From contig JAFNEO010000032.1 of assembly GCA_017886205.1 (NCBI GenBank), forward strand, positions 370-49,815: a stretch of DNA of 49,446 nt, in the 5' to 3' direction. Positions 32,592 to 41,303 of this stretch are shown here, in pieces. The translations under genes and the position numbers were made by a program. Origin of the DNA: Candidatus Aminicenantota bacterium (GTDB taxonomy: Bacteria > Acidobacteriota > Aminicenantia > Aminicenantales > UBA8522). How positions within the stretch are numbered: position 1 is the first letter of the stretch; each line of letters begins with the position of its first letter. The notes under the pieces are model-generated. The model made no database searches and had not been told where the DNA came from. It saw nothing but the letters and a program-made list of their open reading frames with translations.

Positions 32592-34208
32592 ATGAAGAAA
32601 TCGACGCTCTTCCTGATCGCCCTCTTGCTTGTCTCTCCCCTGTGCTGCTCCGGGCCCCAGGTTATGGTAACCGCCACCCAGGAAAAGCAAAAGGGGATAT
32701 CCTATGCCTGCTGGTGGCCGGGTCTCTACTCCCTTCCGGAATCCGACGTCTCGCTCGCCCATCTCACCGAGACCGGGGCCAACTGGATCAGCCTGATCGT
32801 CACCTGCTATCAGGACAACCTCGGGTCAACCCGGATCTCCGCCGGTGAGTCCACCCCGACCGATGACGATTTGATTCATGCTCTCGGCCAGGCCCATGCC
32901 CTGGGTCTCAAAGTTATGCTCAAGCCGCACCTCGACCTCTCCAACGATCCCTCCCATTGGCGAGGCCAGATCGGGCAGGCTTATACCTCCGAGGTCGATT
33001 GGACCGAATGGTTCGCCTCGTACCGGACTTTTATCGATCACTATGCCGACCTGGCCGCCGCCCATGGCGCCGACCAGTTCTGCGTCGGCTGCGAGCTCGA
33101 GGGGACGACCCATCGGGAAGCGGATTGGCGAACGGTCGTGGCCGGCATCCGCTCCCGCTACACCGGTCCCCTCATTTATGCCGGCAACCACAGCGGCGAG
33201 GAGGTCGGCATGACCTGGTGGGACGCCGTAGACGTGATCGGAGTGGACGCCTATTATCCGCTGAGCACGAAAACCAACCCCTCGCTGGACGGGCTCAAGG
33301 CCGCCTGGCAGCCACTTGTCGCCTCCCTCGCGTCTCTGGCAGCCAGGTGGCAGAAGCCGCTCGTCCTGACGGAGATCGGCTACCGGAGCATTGACGGAAC
33401 GGCCATGCATCCCTGGGACTGGCAGATTCAGGGCAGGGTCGACCTCCAGGAGCAGGCCGATTGTTATCGGGCCGCCTTTGAAAGCGTTTACGGGCAGCCG
33501 TGGTTCGCCGGCATCTACTGGTGGTCGTGGAGCCCGGACCCGTTAGAAGGCGAGCCGAACGATGACGGGTACTCTCCGCATAACAAGCCCGCCGAAGACG
33601 TGCTCAGAAGGTGGTTCGGAGGCTTAAGCCGGCGCGCGCCCCATCGGACTCCCGAACCGGATCCGGACCGGAGGATCGAGATCCTGGCCGAAGGACTCGG
33701 CGAGGGCTGGGAAGATCGGTCCTGGCGGGCGGAACGCGACTATGAAGCGTCTGACATGTCCTACAGTGGAAGTCTTTCCCTCCGGGCCAGGCTTGATCCC
33801 TGGGGAGCCGTTTCCGTCTGGCACCCGTTGTTCGCCTCGTATTCTTACTATTACCTCGAATTCTATGTCCGCGGTTCCGGTGGGAACGAGCCCCAGCTTT
33901 GGGCGTACTTCTATGACCGGGATGGGAATCCCCTTCTCCGGACTCCGGTCAACGACCCGCGCTACATTGATGGCGGGAAGATCGAGGCCGGAAGGTGGAA
34001 GCTCGTTTCTATCCCGCTGGCCGACATGGGGGCGGCCAGGACCCTGCTTTCCCGCTTCTCCCTCCAGGATCGGGGTGGACAGGGTACTACCACCTTCTGG
34101 GTCGATGACCTGAGGATCATCGGCGCGAAGTGGCGGGGAGAGAGGCCTCGTCCAACAAAAAGGCCGACCGTCCGCAATATTGGGGTGCGCGTCCCCAGAA
34201 TTCCCTGA
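32592..34208 (+). CDS. Exported GH113-like glycoside hydrolase with C-terminal carbohydrate-binding-like domain
   Basis: 538 residues from MKKSTLF; an in-frame upstream ATG would add residues ahead of the signal peptide. Signal sequence about 1-19 (ending SPLCC, possible lipoprotein). TIM barrel about 34-365 of the GH113 kind: GISYACWWPGLY, LKVMLKPHLDL, acid/base Glu in CVGCELEGTT (E168), nucleophile E261 in VLTEIGYRS, and FAGIYWWSWSPDP. GH113 members characterised so far are beta-mannanases. Residues about 390-515 form a beta-sandwich, (SYYYLEFYVRGSGG, TTTFWVDDLRIIG), like a carbohydrate-binding or CIA30-type module. The last 20 residues are basic and look like read-through past a lost end, which fits the rearranged DNA directly downstream. 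Confidence 0.85.
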   Translation: MKKSTLFLIALLLVSPLCCSGPQVMVTATQEKQKGISYACWWPGLYSLPESDVSLAHLTETGANWISLIVTCYQDNLGSTRISAGESTPTDDDLIHALGQAHALGLKVMLKPHLDLSNDPSHWRGQIGQAYTSEVDWTEWFASYRTFIDHYADLAAAHGADQFCVGCELEGTTHREADWRTVVAGIRSRYTGPLIYAGNHSGEEVGMTWWDAVDVIGVDAYYPLSTKTNPSLDGLKAAWQPLVASLASLAARWQKPLVLTEIGYRSIDGTAMHPWDWQIQGRVDLQEQADCYRAAFESVYGQPWFAGIYWWSWSPDPLEGEPNDDGYSPHNKPAEDVLRRWFGGLSRRAPHRTPEPDPDRRIEILAEGLGEGWEDRSWRAERDYEASDMSYSGSLSLRARLDPWGAVSVWHPLFASYSYYYLEFYVRGSGGNEPQLWAYFYDRDGNPLLRTPVNDPRYIDGGKIEAGRWKLVSIPLADMGAARTLLSRFSLQDRGGQGTTTFWVDDLRIIGAKWRGERPRPTKRPTVRNIGVRVPRIP

Positions 34209-34221
34209 CCCAGGGCTCGAG

Positions 34222-34299
34222 CTATCGGCGTCGGGCGAACAGCAGCCCCGACCAGGTCTCGTCCACGGCGCAGACTTTGTAATCCACAAGGCCGGCGGC
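34222..34299 (-). pseudogene. C-terminal remnant resembling a DUF3052-type protein
   Basis: The minus strand reads AAGLVDYKVCAVDETWSGLL then FARRR and a TAG stop. From memory, (A)AGLVDxKVCxxxxTxxxLxFxxRR is the usual end of DUF3052-family proteins, which have a degenerate methyltransferase fold. Upstream of about 34299 the frame loses any resemblance and soon meets a stop, so only the last 25 residues remain. It abuts another remnant on the plus strand. Confidence 0.45.
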
Positions 34300-34790
34300 G
34301 AGACCTTGAGCCCGGCCTTGGCCGTCAGATCCTCGACCGGCTCTGGAAAAAGCTCGATGAGGTCGGGTTCAAACGCTTTGACCTGGGGATCCCGCCGATG
34401 CTCGTCCCGGTGCGGCGCAGCGATTACCTTCTTCCGGACGCCATCGGGATCCCGCAGCGCGAGGACGGGACCGATACCTTCGGCCAGTACATGAACGGCG
34501 GAATCACGGCCGGCCACGTTCTTCATTTTCTGGCCGCCCACTACATTTTGGATGAGCCGAAGCGGGCCGATCGAGTGCTGCGGGCCATGCTCGAACGCCA
34601 GATGCGGGGCGAGTTCCAGAACGGCGTCCGGGACGCTGGCGGCCAGGGCATCGACTGGACGACCTGGGATGGCAAGCCGAGCGGCTACGAGGGGTACTTG
34701 GCCGACAGCTTCCGCTTCCTGCAGGCAGTTTTGCTGCGAGAGCGGCCCTTTCGGGACAGGCTCTACAGGCCCCTAAGATCTGAAGAGTGA
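34299..34790 (+). pseudogene. C-terminal remnant of an unrecognised glycosidase-like protein
   Basis: An open frame runs from the junction to a TGA and reads ILDRLWKKLDEVGFKRFDLG, MLVPVRRSDYLLPDAIG, FGQYMNGGITAGHVLHFLA, QGIDWTTWDGKPSGYEGYLA, DSFRFLQAVLLRERPFRDR. The Gly/Trp-rich helical pattern is like the end of an (alpha/alpha)6-toroid glycosidase. There is no start codon with RBS; the first ATG (34398) lies inside the conserved part. The N-terminal portion is missing at the same point where the opposite-strand remnant begins, so this is a decayed 3' end of about 163 codons. Confidence 0.6.
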
Positions 34791-34837
34791 GGATTGGGCA
34801 GAAGAGTTGAGGCGGTTGTCCCTGGAGAGGAATCTTG

Positions 34838-36034
34838 TTAGATTGAACGAGATTTAGGGAGCCGGCGGCGCCACCAGGAGGCCAGGATCGAGCCCGAGAT
34901 ATTCATCCAGGGCCCGAAGATGGCCGGTGCCAGGGCGGCCTTGGCGCTCTTCAGGACGTCCATGGCGATCCCGGTGGCCATCCCGCCGTTCTGCATCCCC
35001 ACTTCGACGGCGACAGTGCGGCTGTCGATCTCGTTGAGCCGGAGGGCCCGGGAGCCCCAATAGCCGAGGAAGTATCCCGTCGCGTTGTGGAGCATGGCGG
35101 CGAAAATGAGAAGCAGTCCGGAAGTGAGGAGCTCGTTGCGGGAGCGGGCGGTGATGATAGCGATGATCAGGCAAATCCCCGCCATGGATACGACCGGGAG
35201 CGCCTTGTCCATCCAGTTTTCGGGACCTTTGATGATGTGCCGCATGATAAGTTTGGCCAGCGATACCAGGCCGATCAACCCCAGACCGACGAGCAGACCG
35301 CCCTTCATCTGGGCCAAAGGTCCAAGGAAAGCCATGTCCCAGAGAAAAACAGCTGCGGCCAGGACGAAGCATCCGGCTGCGATGGCCCACAGGTGGGCGG
35401 CCCGTCCGGCCCAACTTTTCCGGCTGTAGAGAATCCTGTTGGCGATGAGGCCGGCAACGATCGGGACGATGATCATGTTGATGATCGAGAACATCATCAA
35501 AAGAAAATCGACCGGAACCATCCGGCCAGCCAAGATCTTCATCCAGAAGGGAGTCATGATGGGCGAGATTAGAGTAGAGATGGCCGTCATGGTCACGGAC
35601 AGGGCGACATTGGCGCCGGCCAGATAGTTGATCAGGTTTGAGGCGACTCCTCCCGGCACCGAGCCGATCAGCACGATGCCGGCGCCGACCTCAGGCTCGA
35701 ACCGGAAGAGTGTCGCGATCCCGAAACCCACAAGCGGCATGATCGTGTATTGAAGGAACATGCCGATGATGACCGGCCAGGGCATGGTGATAACGCGGCC
35801 AAAATCCTTGACACTGAGGGTCGTGCCCATGCCGAAAGTGATGACCTGGATGAGTGGCACGATCAGGATTTTGAGGTCCGCTCCGAACCAGGTTCCGAAG
35901 GCTCCTGGGTAGAACATCGAGGCCGCCACAAAGGCGAAGACCCAGAGAGTAAATGAGTATCTCTTAAATGTGGCGTGGCTCAAGCTGGCGGCGGCCAGGC
36001 CGGAGAGAACGATGACGACAGCCGCGCCGAACAT
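34838..36034 (-). CDS. BASS-family (bile acid:sodium symporter-like) organic-anion importer
   Basis: 398 residues with nine to ten membrane helices. Family features: LIQVITFGMGTTLSVKDFGR (about 63-82), GIVLIGSVPGGVASNLINYLAGA with the conserved PGG-xxSN crossover motif, VTMTAISTLISPIMTPF, and the second crossover VAVEVGMQNGGMATGIA with the E-x-G-x-QN motif that binds Na+. Relatives import bile acids, pantoate, pyruvate-like and other carboxylates with Na+. I use the ATG that overlaps the DUF362 stop by one base; a GTG three bases earlier is an alternative. Tight coupling to the DUF362 gene makes it the cytoplasmic-membrane entry step for whatever the exported cupin/SMP-30/DUF362 proteins produce (inference). 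Confidence 0.92.
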   Translation of the reverse strand: MFGAAVVIVLSGLAAASLSHATFKRYSFTLWVFAFVAASMFYPGAFGTWFGADLKILIVPLIQVITFGMGTTLSVKDFGRVITMPWPVIIGMFLQYTIMPLVGFGIATLFRFEPEVGAGIVLIGSVPGGVASNLINYLAGANVALSVTMTAISTLISPIMTPFWMKILAGRMVPVDFLLMMFSIINMIIVPIVAGLIANRILYSRKSWAGRAAHLWAIAAGCFVLAAAVFLWDMAFLGPLAQMKGGLLVGLGLIGLVSLAKLIMRHIIKGPENWMDKALPVVSMAGICLIIAIITARSRNELLTSGLLLIFAAMLHNATGYFLGYWGSRALRLNEIDSRTVAVEVGMQNGGMATGIAMDVLKSAKAALAPAIFGPWMNISGSILASWWRRRLPKSRSI

Positions 36035-37089
36035 CACCTCAACCCGTAGACCTCGGCCATCCTATCGTTCGGCTTGAACCTGTACAGGCACTGGTCGAGG
36101 GGAGTGCCGGTGACGGTGATCTTCTCCAGGCCGCCCTGGCCCATCCCCGCCTCGTTCATCGAAGCCAGGTAGAGGACGCGTTTGGGGTCGAACCCCATGA
36201 TCTTCGTGGCCACGGTGTCGGCGGCCACGGCGTCGAGGCTGGCCAAGGCGACGTGCGCCGGCAGGGCCGTCCCCCAGGCCGGACCGTTCCCTTCCATGGC
36301 CTCGAACCCGTCGATCACGGCCAGGTCGGGGAAGACGTCCTGGGCGATATGGAACATGTTGAAGTGGCAGAGGTCGTTCACGGCCGTAGGCGCCGTGTGG
36401 AAGAGGGCCTTGTCGTTGCTCTTGTCGTCTTTGATCGGGCAGCCGAGGAGGAGGTTCTTGAGCGACAAGGTGACCAGCACGTAGTTGTGCGTCTTCATCT
36501 GGGCGGCGGAGATGATGTAGACGTCGGGGTCCAGGCAGGCCGAGCTGATGCGCACGGGAAGCGGGTTGTGCTCGACGCCGAAGACGTAGCGGTATTCATA
36601 CGGGCCCAGGTTCAGGTCCACGAGTTTGGCGTTGTAACTTTTCTCGAGCTCGAGATAGCCGGCGTTCTTGTAGCCGTCCCAAGTCTTGTGGTGTCCACCC
36701 TCACCGATGATGATCGTCCTTTTGATGTGCGGCGTGAGAAAATCGAGGATGGCGCGTACGGCATCGACGTGGGTGACGGCGAGCGGGTTGTCGGCCAGCA
36801 CGACGTTGGGCTTGAGCAGGATCTTTTTGTTCCCGATGGACCGCAGGATGTCGCTCTCGAAGGCTTTGAGGGCCTGGGTGACGTTCTTGTACCGGTCCTC
36901 TCCCTTGACCAGGCTGACTCGCGCCACTGAGGTGACCTTGGTGAAGAGTTGGGGAGTGGATTGGGTTTGCGAGTATCCGGGGAGAAGATCGGCAGCCCGG
37001 CCGGCCGGGCTGCGGCTCAAGGCGAGGCCTCCCAAGGCCCCGAGTCCCATCTTCATGAAGTCCCGCCGGCTGAAGGTGTTTCTCCTCAT
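36034..37089 (-). CDS. Tat-exported DUF362 protein, copy A
   Basis: 351 residues from the ATG following GAGGAGGC. A Tat signal is visible: SRRDFMKMGLGALGGLALS (about 7-25). The DUF362 domain fills the rest: VSLVKGEDRYKNVTQAL, KKILLKPNVV, NPLAVTHVDAVRAILDFL, TIIIGEGG, DVYIISAAQMKTHNYVLVTL, AVIDGFEAMEGNGPAWGT and DAVAADTVATKIMGFDPK. Many DUF362 proteins carry a ferredoxin-like 4Fe-4S domain; no CxxCxxC is present here. The reaction is unknown. It overlaps the BASS importer downstream by one base and lies 82 bases after the cupin/SMP-30 gene. It is clearly paralogous to the copy at 40166-41227, sharing most motifs. Confidence 0.9.
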   Translation of the reverse strand: MRRNTFSRRDFMKMGLGALGGLALSRSPAGRAADLLPGYSQTQSTPQLFTKVTSVARVSLVKGEDRYKNVTQALKAFESDILRSIGNKKILLKPNVVLADNPLAVTHVDAVRAILDFLTPHIKRTIIIGEGGHHKTWDGYKNAGYLELEKSYNAKLVDLNLGPYEYRYVFGVEHNPLPVRISSACLDPDVYIISAAQMKTHNYVLVTLSLKNLLLGCPIKDDKSNDKALFHTAPTAVNDLCHFNMFHIAQDVFPDLAVIDGFEAMEGNGPAWGTALPAHVALASLDAVAADTVATKIMGFDPKRVLYLASMNEAGMGQGGLEKITVTGTPLDQCLYRFKPNDRMAEVYGLR

Positions 37090-37171
37090 GCCTCCTCCTC
37101 TTTCCCTCTCCCCTTTCTCCTCCCCCACCCGCGGGGGGAGGTCGCGAGGAGGGGGATTCTTATTGTCATCC

Positions 37172-39118
37172 TCATCGGGGCGGATACTGGAAACCTCGCA
37201 CGTTGGTACGGATCCTATAAACCTTGTTGTAGCCCACCATGTAAAGGGTCTTTATATCTTCGCCGCCGAAGCAGCAGCTCACCGGGAAGACCGGGAGGTT
37301 GATGATGCCGATGAACTCGCCCCGGTCATCGAATATCTGAAGGCCGGCGTAAGTGGCCACATAGATGTTGCCGAGCTCGTCGATCGTCATGCCGTCGGCG
37401 CTCGTGCTCCTTCCCTTCCGGTCCAATACCTCCGCCGTGAGTTGGAGCTCGGCGAACTTCCGCTCGTTCCGGAGCGTCCCGTCCTCGTTCACGTCATACG
37501 CCCAGACGTAATTGTCCTTGTCGGTGTCCACGTTCCAGAAGGTCTCGCTGTCGTAGGTGTTGTTGACGGAGAGAGTCTTCCCGTCCGGGCTGAGGACGAC
37601 ACCGTTGGGCATGGCGAAGACGTTGGGCTCGATCACCCGGATGACCTTTCCCTCCGGCGTCAGGTAGTAGACGGCCCTACCCGGCTGGCTCTTCCTGGCG
37701 TCCGGGGTGAACTGGGGGTCGGTAAAGTAAATCCCTCCCTTCGCATCTACGACCAGGTCGTTCGGCCCATCCAGCGGCTTTTCCTCATAGCCCGCCACCA
37801 GCGTTCGCACGATCGTCCCCTGGGTGGTCATCTCCACGATCCGGTGACCGAACATGTCGCAGACGGCCAGGTTGCCGGAGCGAAGCGGCATCAGCCCGTT
37901 GGCCTGCATCTGGCCGTGCGAAACATAGCGGTATGTACCGTCCGGGTCCATCTCGACAATCGCGCTCCGCTTCGGGTCGCCCGTCCAATTCTGGTCAAAA
38001 AACATGTTCGAGAAGTAGAGCTTGCCGTTGAGCCACTTCGGCCCTTCGGTGAAGGTCAGCCCCGGCCCCTGTGTCGTCCCGTCTATGACCAGCTCGACCC
38101 GCGCCTCCTCGGGGATGACGGCGTGATAAGCGGCCAACCGCGCGGCCATCTTCTCGGCATAGTCGGGCCGGGGCGGCCAGAAGACATCCAGGACGTCGCA
38201 GCCGAGCTCGCCGACCTTACCGCCGTGGACCATGTTGCCAGGTAAAAGGAGGAGGTCGTCTTTCTGCATCGCCGCGACCCCGTCGAGGATGACCTCGTCC
38301 ATCGAGCCCCGGAGGACGAGCATCAGCTGCTCCTCGGGATGGATATGGTCGGGGAAGGTCGCGTTCGGGTTCATCCGCAGGAAGCTCAGCTGCGCGCCCC
38401 GGCCGGCGATGAGCCTCGAGTTCGCGCCCGGGCTGAGCTCTGTGAATTGCACGTCCTGGAGCAAATAGACGACGCCCGGCTTCACGGTCGGCTCGAGTGG
38501 AAAACTGCCCGCCTGGATATTCTCCGGCAGGTCCTTGATCCCGGTTTTGGCAAGATAGTCGAGCCGCGGCGGCCAATAGACCTCCAGGATCTCCGCTCCC
38601 TCGGCCCCTGCTTTGACCGCGTTCTCGACGTCCTTCTCGAGGTAGACAAAATCATTCCTCTGGGTGCCGCCGTGGGTTCCATCGGGTACGTCCGCGGGCA
38701 CCGACCGCATGGTCACGTAGGTCCCGCCGATGAGCTGGCCAACCGCCCCTTTCATAACCACCATGATCCGCTCCGCCGGGAGGACCTCTTTGGGAATCTC
38801 TGCGCCCGCCTCGAGTTTCATCCAGGAGACCAGGTTTCCTTTTCCCCAGTAGAGCTTGGCGACGGCGCCTGTCGCGACCTCGACCACCGGCACCTTGGCC
38901 AGGTTCATGACGACGCCCGGACCAAGGTTGGAGGCGAGCTTGACTTTCGGGATGTCCGTCCGCACCCGGCCGGAGAGGTTTTTCTCCTGGATGAGCTTCT
39001 CGTTCTTGATAACCCAGTCAGGCTTGGCCTGGCAGCCGTAAATAACTAATAGGATGAAGGCGGCGAAACTAGCAGCGATATCCCTGGACGTTAACTTCAT
39101 GCTTATCAGAGATCTCAT
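37172..39118 (-). CDS. Lipoprotein joining two cupin domains to an SMP-30/gluconolactonase propeller
   Basis: 648 residues with RBS GAGGAGGAG. A lipoprotein signal ends LLVIYGC (Cys about 29). Cupin 1 (about 70-195) has VSWMKLEAGAEIP and a glycine-rich turn but lacks a classical HxH. Cupin 2 (about 215-335) has the metal motif FPDHIHPEEQLMLVLRG and the second His in PGNMVHGG; both cupins end in the repeated signature VYWPPRLDY / VFWPPRPDY. The C-terminal six-bladed propeller (about 350-645) is SMP-30-like: metal ligands in FTEGPKW, GPNDLVVDAKGG, AMPNGVVLSPDG and TSADGMTIDELG. Known relatives open sugar lactones or aryl esters. I infer an envelope-anchored enzyme acting on a cyclic or oxidised compound, upstream of the DUF362 protein and BASS importer. 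Confidence 0.9.
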   Translation of the reverse strand: MRSLISMKLTSRDIAASFAAFILLVIYGCQAKPDWVIKNEKLIQEKNLSGRVRTDIPKVKLASNLGPGVVMNLAKVPVVEVATGAVAKLYWGKGNLVSWMKLEAGAEIPKEVLPAERIMVVMKGAVGQLIGGTYVTMRSVPADVPDGTHGGTQRNDFVYLEKDVENAVKAGAEGAEILEVYWPPRLDYLAKTGIKDLPENIQAGSFPLEPTVKPGVVYLLQDVQFTELSPGANSRLIAGRGAQLSFLRMNPNATFPDHIHPEEQLMLVLRGSMDEVILDGVAAMQKDDLLLLPGNMVHGGKVGELGCDVLDVFWPPRPDYAEKMAARLAAYHAVIPEEARVELVIDGTTQGPGLTFTEGPKWLNGKLYFSNMFFDQNWTGDPKRSAIVEMDPDGTYRYVSHGQMQANGLMPLRSGNLAVCDMFGHRIVEMTTQGTIVRTLVAGYEEKPLDGPNDLVVDAKGGIYFTDPQFTPDARKSQPGRAVYYLTPEGKVIRVIEPNVFAMPNGVVLSPDGKTLSVNNTYDSETFWNVDTDKDNYVWAYDVNEDGTLRNERKFAELQLTAEVLDRKGRSTSADGMTIDELGNIYVATYAGLQIFDDRGEFIGIINLPVFPVSCCFGGEDIKTLYMVGYNKVYRIRTNVRGFQYPPR

Positions 39119-39197
39119 TTCTCCTCCTCACATAAGCGCTTGGATCATGCTTTAGGCGATGGCCATAGAGTCTATCCGTATTCAGATGTCCGGCAAA

Positions 39198-39233
39198 TTG
39201 TTGATTGTTGAGACCTGACCCCTATCACCCCTA
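39198..39233. repeat. Short GGGGTCAGGTCTCAAC-type repeat element
   Basis: On the minus strand this reads GATAGGGGTGATAGGGGTCA followed by GGTCTCAACAATCAACAAT: a duplicated (GATAGGGGT) plus a GTCAGGTCTCAAC core. Similar short elements are scattered in related genomes as REP-like sequences (from memory). A related but degenerate string, GGGGAATAGGTCTGACC, occurs at 44477-44493. Confidence 0.35.
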
Positions 39234-40145
39234 TCATTTTTTATCGTGGCGGTTGCCGAGATAGAGCCAGAGCATGTGTTCCCTTGTGTGATTTATGGAG
39301 CTGTGCGGCACCTTGCGGTTCGGCGGGATGAGGAACGCCTCTCCCGGCTCCTGCTCGAACAGCCGGTTGCCGAAGAGGAGCAAGCTTTTTCCTTTAACCT
39401 GGCACCAGACTTCCTCGCACCCCGGGCCATGGACGTGGGGCTGAGCGATGTCGAAATTATCGATCGAAACGGCCGCGAACCCCATCGGGTTGACGAACTT
39501 CGGCGGGACGTCATAGACAAAACCCCGGCCGATGTGGGCCCAGTGCATCCCGACGTCGGGCACGGAATCGTGATAGCTTCCTACAGAGATCTCCGTATTG
39601 GGCGTAAACCCCGCCGGGACCTCTTCGACCACCAGGATCATCTCGAGCTGTTCATCGCTGGGGTTGAACAGGCGGTATTCCAAACCCGCCGGCACGACGA
39701 CCGCGAAGCCGTCTCCGACCTCGACCTTCTTTCCGGCCGCTTCGACGCGCCCCGTCCCCGCCATCACATAGAAGAAGACTTGCTCTCTATCGCTCTTGAA
39801 GGGCATGGTGTTCGTCCGCGGCTGGAGCACAGCGCGCTCGTAGGCCTTCAGGTATTTCAGGACAGCGCCTTTTTGGGGAGGCTTCAGCGGGTCTCCCGGC
39901 GTCAGGATGTCGCGCTCGATCAGCCCGCCATGTCCCTCGTGGGGCAGCGAGTTACGCCAATGGTTGATATAGAGGAAGACGTCGGAATCGACCTCCGGAT
40001 GCCGGTGGTTGGATACGGCGCCTTCGGCGAAGGAAGGGTCCGGCTCGACGGTCAGCTTAGGCCTGGATTGTGAGGCGTCACTCAAAAAGGAGCCGAGGCT
40101 GAAGACAAGAACGGCTGCCGAGGCCAAAAGAACGAATGCCCTCAT
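39234..40145 (-). CDS. Exported double-cupin protein, copy 1
   Basis: 303 residues from the ATG preceded by GGAGGTGACC. Signal peptide about 1-25. Two cupin barrels: the first about 95-180 (QVFFYVMAGTGRVEAAGKKV, then FAVVVPAGLEYRLFNPS), the second about 215-300 with metal motif QPHVHGPGCEEVWCQVKG (HxH and Glu) and FLIPPNRKVPHSSINH. The N-terminal part carries a distinctive HWRNSLPHEGHGGLIERDIL segment shared with copy 2. The protein is probably a periplasmic metalloenzyme or binding protein. It follows the DUF362 copy B gene by 20 bases and is therefore co-transcribed with it. Family assignment is sure; the reaction is not known. Confidence 0.88.
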   Translation of the reverse strand: MRAFVLLASAAVLVFSLGSFLSDASQSRPKLTVEPDPSFAEGAVSNHRHPEVDSDVFLYINHWRNSLPHEGHGGLIERDILTPGDPLKPPQKGAVLKYLKAYERAVLQPRTNTMPFKSDREQVFFYVMAGTGRVEAAGKKVEVGDGFAVVVPAGLEYRLFNPSDEQLEMILVVEEVPAGFTPNTEISVGSYHDSVPDVGMHWAHIGRGFVYDVPPKFVNPMGFAAVSIDNFDIAQPHVHGPGCEEVWCQVKGKSLLLFGNRLFEQEPGEAFLIPPNRKVPHSSINHTREHMLWLYLGNRHDKK

Positions 40146-40165
40146 GGTCACCTCCGGGGTTAGGC

Positions 40166-41227
40166 TTAATAAAATTCCGCCAGCCTCTTGTTGATCTTGA
40201 ATTTATAGAGGCACTGCTCGATCGGCGTTCCAAAGACAGAGATCTTTCCCGGATCTCCCTGGCCAAGGCCTCCCTCGCGCATGGCCCGGAGATAGAGGAT
40301 CTTCTGGGAGTCGAAACCCATGATCTTGGTCGCGACGGTATCGGCCGCCAGAGGATCGGTGCTGGCCAGCGCGACCTTAGCTTCAAAAGGCGTTCCCCAG
40401 GCTGGGCCGTCCCCTTCCATGGCCTCAAACCCGTCGATGACCGCCAGGCCGGGCCAGACCTTGTGCGCCAGGTGAAAGAGGTTGAAATGGAGGATGTCAT
40501 TGATGGCCGGGGCGGGGCCGTGGAGCAGCCCCTTGTCGCTCCGCTTATAGTCGTTGAGCGGCGCGGCCATCAGGACGTTCTTCAACGACAGAGTGACCAG
40601 GACGCAGTCATGGGTCTTCATCCGGGCGAGAGAGATGACATAGACTTCGGGGTCGAGGAACGACGAGATAATGCGCACCGGCTGGGGGTTCTGCTCCCGG
40701 CCATAGACATAATAGTTCTTAGAGGGGCCGGCGTTGAGGTCGACAAGTCGGACATTATATTCCTTCTCCAAAGCCTCATAGCCGTTGTTTTTGTATCCTT
40801 CGATGGTGTTGAAAACACCCGATTCGCCGATGATAATTGATTTCTTATAGCGAGGTCTAAGGAATTCCAGGACGGCGCGCACGGCATCCACGTGGGTCAC
40901 GGCCAGGGGGTTCTTAGAGATCGCCATGTTGGGTTTGATCAGTATGGTCTTGTCCCCGATCCCGGCGAAGACCTCGTCTTCGATCTGTTTCAAGGAATCG
41001 AAGATGACCTGTTTGCGGTCCGCGCCTTTGATCAGGCTGACCCGGGCCGGCGGGGCGGGTTTGATCGGCATAGGAGCGGCAGGCGGCGTTTGCTCCAAGT
41101 ACGGGCTGAGCGCACCACCTACGGTTCCAGGCGAATGCCTTGGCATACTGCCGAAAAGACCAACCCCCGCGGCTCCGAGATAGATTCTTCTCAAAAAATC
41201 GCGACGACTTTGAAGATTGTCGTTCAC
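40166..41227 (-). CDS. Tat-exported DUF362 protein, copy B
   Basis: 353 residues, GTG start with AAGGAGA eight bases upstream. Tat signal SRRDFLRRIYLGAAGVGLFG (8-27) followed by a proline-rich linker (about 45-60). The DUF362 domain has VSLIKGADRKQVIFDSL, KTILIKPNM, NPLAVTHVDAVRAVLEFL, SIIIGESG, EVYVISLARMKTHDCVLVTL, AVIDGFEAMEGDGPAWGT and DPLAADTVATKIMGFDSQK. It is about the same length as copy A and shares nearly all motifs, so both derive from a duplication and have since diverged. It lacks an Fe-S cysteine cluster. It lies between the two double-cupin genes (76 bases after copy 2, 20 bases before copy 1), in one operon. Confidence 0.9.
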   Translation of the reverse strand: MNDNLQSRRDFLRRIYLGAAGVGLFGSMPRHSPGTVGGALSPYLEQTPPAAPMPIKPAPPARVSLIKGADRKQVIFDSLKQIEDEVFAGIGDKTILIKPNMAISKNPLAVTHVDAVRAVLEFLRPRYKKSIIIGESGVFNTIEGYKNNGYEALEKEYNVRLVDLNAGPSKNYYVYGREQNPQPVRIISSFLDPEVYVISLARMKTHDCVLVTLSLKNVLMAAPLNDYKRSDKGLLHGPAPAINDILHFNLFHLAHKVWPGLAVIDGFEAMEGDGPAWGTPFEAKVALASTDPLAADTVATKIMGFDSQKILYLRAMREGGLGQGDPGKISVFGTPIEQCLYKFKINKRLAEFY

Positions 41228-41303
41228 GGCAATAGTCTCCTTCTTCCCAATTTATCATCTGATAAAGCAGGGGTGGCGCGGCGACAGGACCCCTGCTGTG
41301 TTT

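Noticed and set aside
36686..38245. 519-codon plus-strand frame opposite DUF362-A and the cupin/SMP-30 gene
   Set aside because: It spans two real genes and their spacer and shows no domain motifs.
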